Counted from the first letter of the stretch, positions 1-7,781 are shown. The stretch: DNA of 42,339 nucleotides from Erythrobacter sp. (GCA_029937545.1 JAPYPR010000017.1:1-42339), one strand, 5' to 3'. Notes: generated by a model not told the origin, from the letters alone. Translations and numbers: made by a program.

Positions 1-1023
1 CTCTCGGCTCATCCCGCCGCGCACGGCAATGCCGGCCTGCCGGAACATAAGACGTGAATCGATGATGCCGTCATCAGAGTGCAGCGAAGTCAGCACGCCG
101 GCCTGCTCCATCGTGGCGGCGGTATCGAGCCGCGATTCCTGTGCTTCCAGTTTGCCGCCGGGGCTGTCGACGAGGATGTTGGAGACCGGGATACCGGCAC
201 CGGCGAGTTCCTCTGCCATCTTCCAGGCTTCCATCCCATGCTGGATCAGCACCTTGAAACCGAACTCGCGCTGCAGCCGCAACACTGTCATGATGTCGTC
301 GGCGCGGTGCGTGTGGTGGTGCACCAGCCGCTTGCCCGACAGGACCTCGCACAGCACTTCCTTGCCGAGATCGACCGTTTTCTTGTCGCCGCCGCAATAG
401 GCCTTCGCCTCGGTGAAGGCAGCGCGGACCAGCGCGGCGGACTTGGCGCGGGTGGTCGGGAAGCCGGGCGTTTCGCGGATCGGATTGGTGCCATTGGCCA
501 TCTTGAGACCGCCCATCACGGAACCGTCGGGAAAGAACCACGCGATGTCCTCGATCGTCTCGCCATCGCGCAGGCGCATGTAGAAGGTCTGCCCGCTCAC
601 CAGCCAGCCCGAACCGGGCATGACATTGGCCGTCGTCACCCCTCCGGAGCGCGCCTTGGCGATGCTGGCATCGCGAGGATTGATCGAATCCATCGCGCGC
701 ACTTCGGGCTGAATCGGCGAGCTGCGATCCGCTCCCGCGACCGAGCCGATGTGGGAATGCGTATCGACGATGCCCGGCATGATGACCATGCCGCTCGCAT
801 TGCGGCGCTCGGCATCTCCGGGGACGGCCACATCGGTGCCGGCCGCGACGATCTTGCCGCCCTCGACAACCAGCGTGGCATTGTCGAGCGCAGGGCCGGC
901 CATGGTGTGGATGGTCGCGTTCTCGAACGCCATCGCGCGCTCCTGTGCTTGTCCTGCGCCAGCCCAAAGCGCCAGGACTGAGCAGGCGCCGACAGCGCCT
1001 TTTCCCATTGCGGTTGAAATCAT
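1..1023 (-). CDS. Secreted amidohydrolase (metal-dependent hydrolase), C-terminus cut off by the window edge
   Basis: The reading frame opens with ATG at 1023, preceded by GGGAG at a good distance, and stays open to base 1, so about 341 N-terminal residues are visible and the C-terminus is missing. The start MISTAMGKGAVGACSVLALW and a following GQAQ form a Sec signal peptide, so the enzyme should act in the periplasm. An N-terminal beta-sandwich segment leads to MPGIVDTHSHIGS, whose HxH pair is the metal-binding signature of the amidohydrolase superfamily. A further VHHHTHRADD stretch and a late LHSDDG match the later His and Asp ligands. The substrate cannot be told; imidazolonepropionase-like and dipeptidase-like members look similar here. 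It lies 55 bases downstream of the LD-carboxypeptidase gene on the same strand and could be cotranscribed. Confidence 0.85.
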   Translation of the reverse strand, partial: MISTAMGKGAVGACSVLALWAGAGQAQERAMAFENATIHTMAGPALDNATLVVEGGKIVAAGTDVAVPGDAERRNASGMVIMPGIVDTHSHIGSVAGADRSSPIQPEVRAMDSINPRDASIAKARSGGVTTANVMPGSGWLVSGQTFYMRLRDGETIEDIAWFFPDGSVMGGLKMANGTNPIRETPGFPTTRAKSAALVRAAFTEAKAYCGGDKKTVDLGKEVLCEVLSGKRLVHHHTHRADDIMTVLRLQREFGFKVLIQHGMEAWKMAEELAGAGIPVSNILVDSPGGKLEAQESRLDTAATMEQAGVLTSLHSDDGIIDSRLMFRQAGIAVRGGMSRE

Positions 1024-1078
1024 GAAATACTCCCTCGGCGCGCCGCACTAGCGCCGGATCGCGCCCCCGTAAGTCCGG

Positions 1079-2104
1079 TCAGGCGACGGCCGGCTCGAGC
1101 AGACGCAGCGTGCACGCCTCGGCGTCGAGTTCCACCTCTGCCCCATGCGGCATGGCGAGCTGGTGGGTGACGTGGCCAATGTTCGCACCGGTAAAGGCCG
1201 GAATACCGAGCGCACCGAGATGGTGGTCGAGAATGTCGTCGAGGGTGAAACCCGACTGCTCTTGCGCTTCGGGTCCACAACTCGTGCATTGGCCAAACGC
1301 GATGCCCGAAAGCTTGCCGAGTACGCCCGCCAGCCGCAGCTGCTGGAGCATCCGGTCGACGCGATAAATATCCTCGTTCACGTCCTCAAGAAACAGCACC
1401 GCACCGTCGAAGCTGGGCAACCACGGCGTACCCATCAATGTCGAAAGGATGGTGAGATTTCCCCCGAGCAAGCGGCCTCTCGCCGTTCCTTGGGCGATTG
1501 TCCGTGCCACCCGTCCGCTTCCCTGCTCGGCTTCGGCACCGCCCAGCACCGGCGTGTCCGCAGCGAAGGCCAGCCGCCACAGACTCTCCCAGCTCTCGCG
1601 CTCCCACCGGCTGGCGGCGTTGGGGCCATGGATCGTCGGGAAGCCTGCGCGCGCCGCGATGGCGAGATGCAGTGCGGTCGTGTCGGAATAGCCGATCAGC
1701 AGCTTGGGATCGGCACGGATGGCATCCCAGTCGAGCAGCGGCAGGATGCGCGCCCCGCCCCAGCCGCCGCGCACCGCGAAAATGCCGCGCACGTCCGGAT
1801 CTGCGACCATCGCCATGTAATCCTCGGCCCGCTGCGCGTCGGTTCCGGCAAGATACCCGTTCTGCTGGCGCACGTGCAGGCCGAGCTTCGGCACCAGTCC
1901 CATTCCCCTGATCCAGTGCTGCGCCCGATCTAGCTCCCACGGCAACGTCAGCGCACTGGCCGGCGCGACGAGACCGACCGTGTCGCCCACGCGCAGTCGC
2001 GGCGCTTTGCGCGCAGCGGGAGAGGCAGCGTGCAGCGGGAGAGGCAGCGTGGCGGCCACCAGCGCGCTGCCCATGCTGCCGAGCGCCTGCCTCCGGTCGA
2101 TCAT
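1079..2104 (-). CDS. Muramoyltetrapeptide LD-carboxypeptidase, peptidase family S66, Tat-exported
   Basis: The 341-residue product resembles LdcA, which removes the terminal D-alanine from muropeptide tetrapeptides during murein recycling. The S66 catalytic triad is readable: Ser140 in IGYSDTTALH, Glu240 in LFLEDVNED and His311 in GANIGHVTHQ. The N-terminus MIDRRQALGSMGSALVAA has a twin-arginine followed by a hydrophobic stretch and an Ala-rich cleavage region, so export by Tat is likely. This differs from the cytoplasmic LdcA of E. coli and suggests a periplasmic role. The ATG overlaps the cytidine deaminase stop by four bases (ATGA), which fixes the start; a longer open frame continues upstream but only runs over cdd. 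It is the fourth gene of the UPF0262-led operon. Confidence 0.9.
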   Translation of the reverse strand: MIDRRQALGSMGSALVAATLPLPLHAASPAARKAPRLRVGDTVGLVAPASALTLPWELDRAQHWIRGMGLVPKLGLHVRQQNGYLAGTDAQRAEDYMAMVADPDVRGIFAVRGGWGGARILPLLDWDAIRADPKLLIGYSDTTALHLAIAARAGFPTIHGPNAASRWERESWESLWRLAFAADTPVLGGAEAEQGSGRVARTIAQGTARGRLLGGNLTILSTLMGTPWLPSFDGAVLFLEDVNEDIYRVDRMLQQLRLAGVLGKLSGIAFGQCTSCGPEAQEQSGFTLDDILDHHLGALGIPAFTGANIGHVTHQLAMPHGAEVELDAEACTLRLLEPAVA

Positions 2105-2505
2105 ACCAGGCTTGCCGGTCCGAAAGCGTCGGGCAGCAGTTGCGACAGCCGGACGCGGCGCACGCTGTCCGGACCTACGCACAAGATCTCTGGATCGGTG
2201 CCGCCCAATTGCGCCAGTTCGTTGAGCATCTGGCGGCAGCGACCGCAGGGCGTGATCGGCGCGGTGCCGGGGCCGGTCACCGCGACTACCTCCAGTCCGC
2301 CGCGCACACCATCGGCCATGGCTTTTGACACCGCGACCGTCTCCGCGCACAGCGCCAGGCCATAGCTCGCATTCTCGATATTGGTGCCAGTCACCACGCT
2401 GCCGTCGGCAAAGCGCAGCGCCGCCCCCACCGCGAAATCGGAATAGGGCGAATAGGAATGCTCGGCAGCGTCACGCGCAGCAGCGATCAGGTCGTCGTCG
2501 GTCAT
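2101..2505 (-). CDS. cdd: Cytidine deaminase
   Basis: This 134-residue protein has the normal length of the small tetrameric cytidine deaminases, which convert cytidine and deoxycytidine to uridine and deoxyuridine in pyrimidine salvage. The zinc site is clear: Cys53-Ala-Glu55 (CAETVAVS, with Glu55 the proton shuttle) and the PCGRC motif at 86-90 supplying Cys87 and Cys90. SPYSDFAVGAAL near the N-terminus is the usual substrate-binding strand. The gene starts 10 bases after the stop of the lysozyme-like gene and its stop overlaps the start of the LD-carboxypeptidase gene, so it is embedded in an operon otherwise made of envelope-type genes. Confidence 0.95.
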   Translation of the reverse strand: MTDDDLIAAARDAAEHSYSPYSDFAVGAALRFADGSVVTGTNIENASYGLALCAETVAVSKAMADGVRGGLEVVAVTGPGTAPITPCGRCRQMLNELAQLGGTDPEILCVGPDSVRRVRLSQLLPDAFGPASLV

Positions 2506-2515
2506 TTCATCCTCG

Positions 2516-3241
2516 TCACAGGGGGCGCACCACGACCCAGCGGAGCGGCGCGTCAGCCGCTTCGCTCCTGTACCAGCGGTTGGCTGTCCACATCAGCCAG
2601 GGCCGCGCGCCATATTCGGGTTCGAACCAGCTGCTGGTCAGCCATAATTGCCGGTCGATTCGGCGCGACACGCCGTAGGCCTCCTCGAATTCTTCGGTCG
2701 GCGCGAGGATCGCGGCCTTGCCGGAATGCGCCTCGATCTGGTTGACCAGCGTCATCAGCTCGCTCTGGACCGCAGCGTCGGAGACACGCTCCGGGCAATC
2801 GGCTGCCGTGCGCTCCAGCAGAATGGCTGGCGGCAACAGGCTTGCATCGCGCGGCACCATGGTGACGAAATTCGCCGACTGCCCGTCCGCCACCTCGCAA
2901 GGGTCGAAACGATGCGCGGCCCCGACCTCGAGACCAGCTGCCCTTGCCCGCGAGAAATTCTGCGCGAAGGCAATATCGCGACTCTCGTTGCCGTCGCTGG
3001 CCTCGAGATAGGCGAAGCTGGCTCCCAGCCCCTTCAACGTATCGAAAGCGACCGGCCCGTCGCTTATGGCGATGATTGCGCCCTGGTCCGGCCATTCCGC
3101 CTCGTCCGGACGCCAGTCGCGCCGGTCGTACCACAAATACGCGCAGCCGATACCGACGCTGAGCAATAGGAGCAGCGCCGCCTTGGCACCGCCGGACAGC
3201 CCCTGCGGCTTCGTCTTGCGTTTGCGCTTGCTGCGAGCCAC
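2516..3241 (-). CDS. Membrane-anchored glycoside hydrolase family 25-like (lysozyme-like) protein, catalytic motif degraded
   Basis: The 241-residue product has a very basic N-terminus (MARSKRKRKTK), one membrane segment at about residues 20-38, and an external domain with the layout of GH25 lysozymes: FAYLEASDGNES (about 76-87), the ARAAGLEVGAAHRF strand, LPPAILLE (136-143), and a Trp-rich C-terminal part (LWLTSSWFEPEYGARPWLMW). In active GH25 enzymes the first strand carries Asp and the LPP strand ends in DxE. Here the first strand reads AIIAISDG and the second ILLE, so only the Glu (143) remains. Activity as a muramidase is therefore doubtful. It sits between UPF0262 (4-base gap) and cdd (10-base gap). 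Confidence 0.75.
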   Translation of the reverse strand: MARSKRKRKTKPQGLSGGAKAALLLLLSVGIGCAYLWYDRRDWRPDEAEWPDQGAIIAISDGPVAFDTLKGLGASFAYLEASDGNESRDIAFAQNFSRARAAGLEVGAAHRFDPCEVADGQSANFVTMVPRDASLLPPAILLERTAADCPERVSDAAVQSELMTLVNQIEAHSGKAAILAPTEEFEEAYGVSRRIDRQLWLTSSWFEPEYGARPWLMWTANRWYRSEAADAPLRWVVVRPL

Positions 3242-3245
3242 CCGA

Positions 3246-3749
3246 TCAGCCCTTGATGTGCAGCACGCAGATCAGCGTGAACAGCCTGCGTGCGGTGGCG
3301 AAATCGGTTTCGATCTTGCCTTCCAGCCGCTCCATCAGCAGCTCGGCCGCGCGGTTGTGTACGCCGCGGCGGGCCATATCGATGGTCTCGATCTCCGCCG
3401 GTGTCGCCTTGCGGATCGCCTGGTAATAGCTGTCGCAAATGGCGAAATATTCGCGGATCGGGCGGCGGAAGCGGGCGAGGCCGAGCAGCAGTTCCTCGAG
3501 CAATTCGTCCGATGTATCGGCGATCGTCATCAAGAGCCGCCCGTCGCGCACCGCCAACCGCAGGTGATAAGGGCCGCCCGCCCCGCGCTCGGTTGCGCGC
3601 AACGGTTTGAAGGTGTTTTCTTCGATCAGGTCGAAGATCGCGATCTTCCTCTCCTGCTCGATATCGGCATTGCGCCAGATGATCGTCTCCTCGTCGAGGT
3701 CGACCTTGGCGATGCGGTGATCGGAACTGGCGGAAGCGGAATCGGTCAT
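3246..3749 (-). CDS. UPF0262 family protein, function unknown
   Basis: This 167-residue cytoplasmic protein matches the alphaproteobacterial UPF0262 family: a start with DHRIAKVDLDEETI, a central FDLIEENTFKP, GGPYHLRLAVRDGRL, and a C-terminal helical part with RRGVHNRAAELLMERLEGK ending in FTLICVLHIKG. No catalytic motif is evident and the family has no established function. The ATG at 3749 is chosen because the family begins close to it; an upstream open frame has no similarity. The gene is first in an operon with the lysozyme-like gene, cdd and the LD-carboxypeptidase gene. The leader forms a hairpin that covers the Shine-Dalgarno sequence (separate entry). Confidence 0.85.
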   Translation of the reverse strand: MTDSASASSDHRIAKVDLDEETIIWRNADIEQERKIAIFDLIEENTFKPLRATERGAGGPYHLRLAVRDGRLLMTIADTSDELLEELLLGLARFRRPIREYFAICDSYYQAIRKATPAEIETIDMARRGVHNRAAELLMERLEGKIETDFATARRLFTLICVLHIKG

Positions 3750-3755
3750 GCTCGC

Positions 3756-3771
3756 ACCTGCTTTCGCAGGT
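3756..3771 (-). promoter_or_regulatory. Hairpin with GAAA tetraloop covering the ribosome-binding site of the UPF0262 gene
   Basis: On the minus strand the sequence reads ACCTGC-GAAA-GCAGGT, a perfect six-pair stem closed by a GNRA tetraloop. Its 3' arm contains AGGT, the only Shine-Dalgarno-like sequence before the ATG at 3749, about seven bases away. A folded mRNA would hide the ribosome-binding site. Whether this is regulatory (thermometer-like or protein-bound) or a chance hairpin is not known. Confidence 0.4.
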
Positions 3772-3877
3772 TTATGCGGGCCGGGGCAAGGGCTTGGCGA
3801 ATAGTCCCCGATATCCACAGCGCAAGTGGCTGCATTGCAACTTGCCAGCAGGGGTGCCCGCCCGTCATCAGGAACCG

Positions 3878-5398
3878 ATGGCCGACACCGATCTCCTCTT
3901 CCCCGCCGACGATTCGACTGCCGACAAGGCTGACAAGGGCACGCAATTGCCCGCCAACCTCGAGGCGGAGGCCGCGTTTCTCGGCGCGGTGCTGATCGAC
4001 AACAAGGTGATCGAGGAACTGACCACCCCGCTGGTCCCCGATCATTTCCACGAGCCGGTGCACCAGCGCATCTACGAGCGGGTGCTCAAGTTGCTGGACC
4101 GAAATTCGGTCGCAACGCCGGTTACGCTCAAGCCCTATTTCGAGAGCGACGAAGCGCTCAAGCAGCTAGGCGGCACGACCTATCTGGCGCAGCTCACCGC
4201 CGACGGCCAGGGCTTGCTGCACCCGCGCGAGCTGGCCGACCAGATTTACGATCTCGCCCTGCTGCGCCAATTGGTCAGCGTCGGCCGCACGCTGGTCGAA
4301 GGTGCGCTCGACACATCGGACGAGGTAGAGCCGCTACGGAAGATCGAGCAGGCCGAGGCCGATCTCTATCGCGTGGCCGAAGGGGCCAGCACCGGCAGCG
4401 AGGCACAGAGCTTCCGCACCGCCGCTTTCGGCGCGTTGCAGGTGGTGCAGGCGGCGATGAATTCGGGCGGCAGGTTCTCGGGCAAGACCACCGGCCTCGA
4501 CACGATCAACGACAAGACCAGCGGCCTCCACAATTCGGACCTCGTGATCCTCGCGGGTCGCCCGGCGATGGGCAAGACCTCGCTCGCGACCAATATCGCC
4601 TTCAACGCCGCCTCGCGCCTGATGCGCGACGAGCGCGACGGAATCGACCGCGCGGATTCGCCTGGGGCGGGCGTGGCCTTTTTCAGCCTGGAAATGAGCG
4701 CCGACCAGCTCGCCACCCGTATCCTCGCGGAACAGGCGGAGATTTCCAGCGAAAAGCTGCGCTCGGGCAAGCTCAGCCGCGAGGAGTTCCAGCGCCTCAG
4801 CTTCGCCAGCCAGGAGCTGACCGATCTCCCGCTTTATATCGACGACACGCCCGCGCTGACCATCGGCGCATTGCGGACCCGCGCGCGGCGGCTGAAGCGG
4901 CGGCACGATATCGGGCTCGTGGTAGTCGACTACCTGCAGCTGCTGCAAGGCTCGGGCCGCGCGAGCGACAACCGGGTGAACGAGATCTCGGAGATAAGCC
5001 GTGGTCTTAAGACACTCGCCAAGGAGCTGCATGTCCCGGTCATTGCCCTGTCGCAGCTATCGCGTCAGGTCGAACAGCGCGAGGACAAGCGTCCGCAGCT
5101 CGCCGACCTTCGCGAATCCGGCTCGATCGAGCAGGATGCCGACATGGTGTGGTTCATCTTCCGCGCCGAATATTACCACAACGCCACCAAGCCCGACACG
5201 CCGGACGAAACATCGTCCGAAGAGGTGCGGATGAAATACGCCGACTGGGAAGCCCGCCATCTGGAGCTGGTCAACAAGGCGACACTGATCGTCGCCAAGC
5301 AGCGCCACGGTTCGACCGGCAATGTGCCGCTGCTGTTCCACAGCGAATATACGAAGTTCAGCAGCCCCGATGTGCGGAATTACGAGGATTACGACTAG
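3878..5398 (+). CDS. dnaB: Replicative DNA helicase DnaB
   Basis: The 506-residue product is the hexameric helicase that unwinds DNA at the replication fork. The N-terminal primase-interacting domain starts at LPANLEAEAAFLGAVLIDN (about 24-42). The RecA-like domain carries Walker A GRPAMGKTS (227-235), Walker B in LVVVDYLQLLQG, and the DnaB-type ALSQLSRQVEQREDKRP and GSIEQDADMVWFI segments. No intein interrupts the motifs. The ATG at 3878 is preceded by CAGGAA and begins MADTDLLFPADD; the in-frame ATG at 3794 would add a basic 28-residue extension lying in the divergent promoter region and is not favoured. It is transcribed away from the UPF0262 operon and converges on the phospholipase D gene. 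Confidence 0.97.
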   Translation: MADTDLLFPADDSTADKADKGTQLPANLEAEAAFLGAVLIDNKVIEELTTPLVPDHFHEPVHQRIYERVLKLLDRNSVATPVTLKPYFESDEALKQLGGTTYLAQLTADGQGLLHPRELADQIYDLALLRQLVSVGRTLVEGALDTSDEVEPLRKIEQAEADLYRVAEGASTGSEAQSFRTAAFGALQVVQAAMNSGGRFSGKTTGLDTINDKTSGLHNSDLVILAGRPAMGKTSLATNIAFNAASRLMRDERDGIDRADSPGAGVAFFSLEMSADQLATRILAEQAEISSEKLRSGKLSREEFQRLSFASQELTDLPLYIDDTPALTIGALRTRARRLKRRHDIGLVVVDYLQLLQGSGRASDNRVNEISEISRGLKTLAKELHVPVIALSQLSRQVEQREDKRPQLADLRESGSIEQDADMVWFIFRAEYYHNATKPDTPDETSSEEVRMKYADWEARHLELVNKATLIVAKQRHGSTGNVPLLFHSEYTKFSSPDVRNYEDYD

Positions 5399-5401
5399 CC
5401 G

Positions 5402-6622
5402 CTACAGGCCAAGGTTGAGCCTGCGCGCCACGTTGTAATCGACCACCGCGACGAGGAACCAGCTGAGGTTCCAGCGGATCCGGTTGCATAGTGTGGAATG
5501 CTTGCGGTGCTCTTCCGGAGTTATCTGCTTGGACGCGGTGTGGTGCTGCGCAATAAAGTCACGCATGCGATCGGCGAAACCCGCGTCCTCGATCCGCAGC
5601 ATCAGTTCCAGGTTCACGTAGAGACTGCGCATGTCGAAATTGGCGCTGCCGAGATAGACCGCATCGTCGATCACCAGCAGCTTCATGTGCAGCTTGCAGG
5701 GGCGGAATTCCCAGATCTTGGCGTTCTTGTTCAGCAGGTAATGATAGAGCGAGCGAGTTGCGCCGATGGTCGCGCCATTGTCGGACTTGGCGGCCATGAC
5801 CAGCCGCGTCTCGCCCCGCAGAGCGGTGTTTCCGATCCGGCCGAGCATTTTCTTCGACGGCGAGAAATAGGCCATTACCATGTCGAGCCGGTCGCCCTTC
5901 TCGAGGTCCTCCGAAACGCAGCGTGCCCAGCTGGACAGGCCCTTGGTCGGCCCGCCGATCAGCAGGCGCACCGGACCCTTGGGCGGGTTCCACTTGGCGA
6001 CCTTGCGCACGATCGAGCGGAACTGCGCGCGCGGCTGCGCCACCCACTCGGCCAGCTCGTCCCACCAGGCCAGGAGCTGCTCGACCGCCTGCCCTTCCAG
6101 CTTCACGCCCAGATCGTGCCAGCCGTTTGCTTCCGGCCCTTGGAAGTAGGCTTTCTCGATATTGAAGCCGCCGATCATCGCGACCCTTTCATCGACGATC
6201 GCCATCTTCTGGTGATTGCGGATCAGTGCGCGGCGCGACCATTTGGCCATGAAGCGGTCGTATTGCCCACCGGCTTCCTTGAATCCATCGAAGAAATCGT
6301 CGGCCACGTCCTCGCCGAAGCCATCGACGATCAGGCAAACCGACACTCCGCGCTGGGCCGCTTCGACCAGCGCATCGCGAACGCGTGTGCCGATCTCGTC
6401 GTCGACGAACATGTAATAGAACAGCCTGAGCGAGCTTTGCGCGCCGTTTATCAGCTCTACCAGTGCTTCGAGCCGGTCTTCGCCTGCCGGGTAGATGGTG
6501 AAGCTATGGCCCTGCGTGTCGACGTCGAAGGGCTCGTCGTCCTGCCAGACGGCCTGCGCATCCTGCTGCGCGTAGAGTTGGTCGCTCCCCATGCGCCACC
6601 GGCCTAGAACGGCTGGCGGCAC
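5402..6622 (-). CDS. Phospholipase D-family protein, cardiolipin synthase (ClsB-like)
   Basis: This 406-residue protein has two complete HKD motifs: HQKMAIVD (His137, Lys139, Asp144) followed by GGFN, and HMKLLVID (His312, Lys314, Asp319) followed by GSANFD. This is the arrangement of bacterial cardiolipin synthases, which condense two phosphatidylglycerols or transfer phosphatidyl groups. It lacks the two N-terminal membrane helices of ClsA, so it looks more like ClsB or a general PLD-type phosphatidyltransferase. The GTG start at 6622 is chosen because AAGGA lies eight bases upstream; the ATG at 6592 (MGSDQ) has no such site. Its 5' end faces the rpoZ promoter, and its 3' end lies three bases from the end of dnaB. 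Confidence 0.85.
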   Translation of the reverse strand: MPPAVLGRWRMGSDQLYAQQDAQAVWQDDEPFDVDTQGHSFTIYPAGEDRLEALVELINGAQSSLRLFYYMFVDDEIGTRVRDALVEAAQRGVSVCLIVDGFGEDVADDFFDGFKEAGGQYDRFMAKWSRRALIRNHQKMAIVDERVAMIGGFNIEKAYFQGPEANGWHDLGVKLEGQAVEQLLAWWDELAEWVAQPRAQFRSIVRKVAKWNPPKGPVRLLIGGPTKGLSSWARCVSEDLEKGDRLDMVMAYFSPSKKMLGRIGNTALRGETRLVMAAKSDNGATIGATRSLYHYLLNKNAKIWEFRPCKLHMKLLVIDDAVYLGSANFDMRSLYVNLELMLRIEDAGFADRMRDFIAQHHTASKQITPEEHRKHSTLCNRIRWNLSWFLVAVVDYNVARRLNLGL

Positions 6623-6633
6623 GGCGCAATTCC

Positions 6634-6662
6634 TTGACGAAAAGCCGCGCCGGACCTATGTT
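6634..6662 (+). promoter_or_regulatory. Sigma-70 type promoter of rpoZ
   Basis: TTGACG at 6634-6639 and TATGTT at 6657-6662 are separated by exactly 17 bases, close to the housekeeping consensus. The expected transcription start is near 6669, which gives a leader of about 36 bases before the rpoZ ATG at 6705. It lies in the short divergent gap with the phospholipase D gene. Confidence 0.7.
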
Positions 6663-6704
6663 GCGCTCTTTCCCGGAATCACTTGATTTGCATCGGAGTG
6701 CCCC

Positions 6705-7049
6705 ATGGCGCGCGTTACCGTCGAAGACTGCGTAGATAAGGTCCCCAACCGTTTCGATCTCGTCCTGCTGGCTGCCCAGCGGGCACGCGAAATTTCCGGC
6801 GGTGCGGAACTGACCATCGATCGCGATCGCGACAAGAACCCGGTCGTCGCCCTGCGCGAGATTGCCGAGCAGTCGGTCAAGCCGAAGGACCTGCAGGAAG
6901 CAGCGGTCACCAATCTGCAGAAGATCCTGCCGGACGACGATGACGAAATCGATGAGGTCGGCTCGCTCAGCCAGTCGGCGGAAGCCCTGCGAATCACTGC
7001 CTCGGCCCCGGCCCGTTCCACCTCGATCGGCGCCGATTACGACGGCTGA
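6705..7049 (+). CDS. rpoZ: DNA-directed RNA polymerase omega subunit
   Basis: The 114-residue product begins [20 protein letters not shown] and continues [33 protein letters not shown], the defining omega fold, which clamps the beta-prime C-terminus during polymerase assembly. The C-terminal part is acidic ([11 protein letters not shown]) followed by a Ser/Ala-rich tail, as in alphaproteobacterial RpoZ; the length is at the upper end for the family. It is flanked by its own promoter and an intrinsic terminator, so it is probably monocistronic. In many alphaproteobacteria spoT/relA lies next to rpoZ, but here it does not. Confidence 0.96.
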   Translation: MARVTVEDCVDKVPNRFDLVLLAAQRAREISGGAELTIDRDRDKNPVVALREIAEQSVKPKDLQEAAVTNLQKILPDDDDEIDEVGSLSQSAEALRITASAPARSTSIGADYDG

Positions 7050-7072
7050 TCGCAGGAAACAGGATACGAATG

Positions 7073-7101
7073 AAAAGGCCGCCTCGTGGGCGGCCTTTTT
7101 A
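7073..7101 (+). terminator. Intrinsic terminator of rpoZ (probably bidirectional)
   Basis: AAAA-GGCCGCC (7077-7083), a TCGTG loop and GGCGGCC (7089-7095) followed by TTTTT form a textbook GC-rich hairpin with a T-tract. The preceding AAAA makes it work on the other strand too, so it can also end transcription of the DUF3072 gene, whose stop is at 7110. Confidence 0.88.
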
Positions 7102-7109
7102 TTTCGTGG

Positions 7110-7343
7110 TTATTGCCCGCGGCCGGTTTCGGCCTGCAGTTCATCGATCATCTTCGATGCATCGGCCTTGGTTAGCTCGGGATTGTAGCGATCCGGACAG
7201 CCGGCCTCTTCGCACAGAGTTTTGAGATAGCTTGCCTGCGCGCCGGTCATGCGCTCGTCGCCGGTGGTCCAGTTGTCTGGATCCTTCTCTGCATTGGAGA
7301 CGGGGTCGGTATTGGGACGTTCGGCTGGCTTCGTTGCAGTCAT
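7110..7343 (-). CDS. DUF3072 domain protein, small and probably stress-related
   Basis: This 77-residue soluble protein has the DUF3072 core DPDNWTTGDERMTGAQASYL (21-40) followed by KTLCEEAG and LTKADASKMIDELQ (57-70), a small helical module often found alone. The N-terminal 20 residues are polar and look disordered. The start at 7343 is supported by AAGGAG about nine bases upstream; a longer open frame to 7454 has no ribosome-binding site. The function is not established. The pattern MTGAQxxYLxxL...LTKxxASxxIDxLQ is shared with DUF3072 parts of larger proteins. It ends at the shared terminator with rpoZ. Confidence 0.85.
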   Translation of the reverse strand: MTATKPAERPNTDPVSNAEKDPDNWTTGDERMTGAQASYLKTLCEEAGCPDRYNPELTKADASKMIDELQAETGRGQ

Positions 7344-7437
7344 GATGGAATTCTCCTTTGCCGAACCAACGGCGATGTTCCCATTATGATCGCCTTCATC
7401 TCTCCGATACATTTCTACAAGCAATTGCGCGGTGCTG

Positions 7438-7503
7438 ATGGTTTTCATCAACATCGTCGCCCTTCTGTTTCTGCAGCTGCTCCTGCTGCTGGGCGCGTTT
7501 TAG
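7438..7503 (+). CDS. Possible 21-residue hydrophobic small protein
   Basis: Between the DUF3072 gene and the lipoprotein gene, on the opposite strand to both, ATG at 7438 opens a short frame encoding MVFINIVALLFLQLLLLLGA plus Phe, ending at TAG 7501-7503. The product would be a single membrane helix with no charged residue. No convincing Shine-Dalgarno site precedes it. The frame overlaps the end of the lipoprotein gene by four bases in antisense. Such short hydrophobic frames also arise by chance in GC-rich DNA, so this is only a candidate. Confidence 0.2.
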   Translation: MVFINIVALLFLQLLLLLGAF

Positions 7504-7781
7504 TCGCGCGCCGGTTCGCCGCCGGTGATCGGCGCTGGGCCGGGTTCCTCGGTGTCGCCAGCCTCCAGGTTGTCGCGCAGATTCGCCGCGCCTTCGCTTA
7601 CCGCGTCGGAGGCTTCGATCGCCCCCTCCTCGATCGCTTCCCCGGCCACTTCGAGATTGGCCTGCGCATCGTCCTCGGCGAGATCGGCGGTGCGCGCGGC
7701 ATCCTGCTGGGTCTGTTCGGAGCAGGCAGTAACGCCTGCGAGAGCTATGGCGGCAAGGCTGGCAATAGCGAGACGGTTCAA
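7500..7781 (-). CDS. Small acidic lipoprotein, function unknown
   Basis: The 93-residue frame encodes a signal peptide MNRLAIASLAAIALAGVTAC with a lipobox whose acceptor would be Cys20, followed by an acidic, Ala/Glu-rich region (AEDDAQANLEVAGEAIEEG, then ASDAVSEGAANLRDNLEAG) likely to be an amphipathic helix, and a Pro/Gly tail. The start codon is TTG at 7781, supported by GAGGA seven bases upstream; the nearby ATG overlapping this site runs into a stop within five codons. The repeated Ala-Asn-Leu pattern resembles entericidin-type or YtxH-like helical lipoproteins, but I cannot assign a family. It has its own short upstream region. Confidence 0.75.
   Translation of the reverse strand: MNRLAIASLAAIALAGVTACSEQTQQDAARTADLAEDDAQANLEVAGEAIEEGAIEASDAVSEGAANLRDNLEAGDTEEPGPAPITGGEPARD

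Noticed and set aside
7340..7375. GGAAC and CGTT elements upstream of the DUF3072 gene as an EcfG general stress promoter
   Set aside because: The two elements are only five bases apart, whereas EcfG promoters need about 16-17.
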